Positions 4,988 through 5,669 of a DNA stretch of 5,669 bases are shown here, piece by piece. The translations under genes and the position numbers were made by a program. The stretch is from an uncultured Brachyspira sp. (GTDB lineage Bacteria > Spirochaetota > Brachyspiria > Brachyspirales > Brachyspiraceae). Each line of letters begins with the position of its first letter. Within the stretch, counting starts at the first letter, position 1. The DNA is taken from NCBI GenBank assembly GCA_934725525.1, contig CAKVCG010000116.1:1-5669 (forward strand). Reading direction: 5' to 3'. The notes beneath the pieces are model-generated. The model did not search any database. It saw nothing but the letters and a program-made list of their open reading frames with translations, and was not told the origin of the DNA.

Positions 4988-5192
4988 GCATAAATTAAAA
5001 GCCTCAAAACGAGCCCAGCATATATTTATTTAATAGATATATAAATATGAATTATACAAATATTCCTACATAATATAAAAAATATGGATTTTATCTATAC
5101 AAATTAAAATAAAATTAAATTTATATCGCAAACTATTATTTATTATAATTCAACTATTAAATTTAATTAAAGTATCCATTTTAATTTAACAG

Positions 5193-5221
5193 TTGATAAT
5201 TTTATTTTTTTAATATATCAT
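5193..5221 (+). promoter_or_regulatory. Sigma-70-type promoter for proS
   Basis: TTGATA (5193-5198) and TATCAT (5216-5221) are separated by 17 bases; each box matches the consensus in five of six positions. The start would be near 5228, about 50 bases before the ATG at 5278. Confidence 0.55.
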
Positions 5222-5277
5222 TAATCGAAAATCAAAAATGAGTTTAAATAATTTTTAATAATTTTAAGGAAAATACT

Positions 5278-5669
5278 ATGCGTTTATCCAAACTCTTTAT
5301 GCCGACTTTAAAAGAAGCGCCAAACGATGCGATTATAGCGTCAAATAAATTAATGATTAGAGCGGGCTTGGCGAGAAAAATATCAAACGGTTTATATTCT
5401 TATTTGCCTTTAGGAGTTAGAGTATTAAATAAAATTTCAAATATCATAAGAGAAGAGATGGACGCTATAGGTTCAAACGAATGCATAATGCCTTTGCTTG
5501 TTTCAAAAACTTTGCTTACCCCTTCGGGCAGATGGGAAAGATTCAAAAAAGAATTATTCAGATTAAAAGATAGAAACGATATTGATATGGCAATGGGACC
5601 GACTCATGAAGAAGCTTTTACTCTAACCGCTAAAAATGAAATTCAATCATATAAAGATTTGCCTTTAAT
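5278..5669 (+). CDS. proS: Prolyl-tRNA synthetase, N-terminal part (cut by the window edge)
   Basis: 130 complete codons are visible from the ATG at 5278, which has AAGGA (5266-5270) seven bases upstream. The enzyme activates proline with ATP and loads it on tRNA-Pro in the cytoplasm. The sequence follows bacterial class II ProRS closely: LKEAPNDA (11-18), the motif 1 region RAGLARKISNGLYSYLPLGV (28-47), the proline-pocket segment SGRWERF (83-89), and the motif 2 approach GPTHEEAFT (107-115), then the conserved SYKDLPL. The start at MRLSKLFMPTLKE corresponds to the beginning of known bacterial ProRS, so the N-terminus is complete. Whether the bacterial-type editing (INS) domain is present cannot be seen, because it would lie beyond the right edge. 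The gene stands alone with its own promoter in the visible region. Confidence 0.96.
   Translation, partial: MRLSKLFMPTLKEAPNDAIIASNKLMIRAGLARKISNGLYSYLPLGVRVLNKISNIIREEMDAIGSNECIMPLLVSKTLLTPSGRWERFKKELFRLKDRNDIDMAMGPTHEEAFTLTAKNEIQSYKDLPL

Larger units (their letters stand above)
4920..5277. other. Intergenic region between tRNA-Tyr and proS
   Basis: This is almost pure A/T sequence. It holds the tRNA-Tyr promoter and leader hairpin near the left end and the proS promoter and ribosome binding site near the right end. A small GC-richer patch (about 5000-5020, with CTC-AAAAC-GAG) sits between them and does not form a convincing terminator. No T-box leader is recognisable upstream of proS, and no open frame of interest is present. 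Confidence 0.6.

Noticed and set aside
4920..5277. T-box riboswitch upstream of proS
   Set aside because: No T-box sequence, specifier stem or terminator is visible, and the likely leader is only about 50 bases.

Overview
The window is strongly AT-rich, above all between genes. It looks like a chromosomal piece of a low-GC spirochaete, and Brachyspira is my best guess. The reasons are the A/T-ending codons, a double-membrane gene content (a CsgG-domain exported protein with a barrel-like C-terminus), a short FtsB/DivIC-type protein, and a bacterial-type prolyl-tRNA synthetase. The genus is inferred from overall character, not from a database match.

Layout. Positions 1-134 (minus) hold the start of an unidentified gene that runs off the left edge and has a sigma-28-like promoter. 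Positions 135-526 are non-coding: two sigma-28-like boxes facing outward, with a small GC-richer island (281-340) between them that may be a structured RNA. Positions 527-997 (plus) encode a FtsB/DivIC-like septum protein with an unusual second membrane helix. Its stop codon overlaps the stop of the facing gene. Positions 994-3050 (minus) are a two-gene operon joined by a 1-base stop/start overlap: a CsgG-domain envelope protein (first, 1587-3050) and an exported or membrane protein of unknown function (second, 994-1587). A divergent intergenic region (3051-3259) carries promoters in both directions. Positions 3260-4459 (plus) encode a class I PLP-dependent aminotransferase.

Facing the aminotransferase on the minus strand, a perfect-consensus promoter (TTGACA, 16 bases, TATAAT) reads through a leader hairpin into a tRNA-Tyr(GUA) gene (4837-4919). 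Only 37 bases further on is a small STAS-domain protein (4473-4799, probably starting with TTG), so the two may share a transcript. The tRNA is the most striking object here. Its T-loop has GUGC where nearly all tRNAs have GU(psi)C, and its D-loop has AG where GG is normal, so both partners of the universal 18-55 elbow contact are changed. After another AT-rich intergenic region, proS begins at 5278 on the plus strand and is cut by the right edge.

No mobile element, CRISPR array or phage gene is visible, and I see no convincing GC-stem/U-tract terminator. The genes are mostly housekeeping (division, envelope, amino-acid metabolism, translation) plus one regulatory protein. I see no single multi-gene novel system. 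The observations most worth following are the tRNA elbow, the paired sigma-28-like boxes, the intergenic GC island and the three-part CsgG protein.
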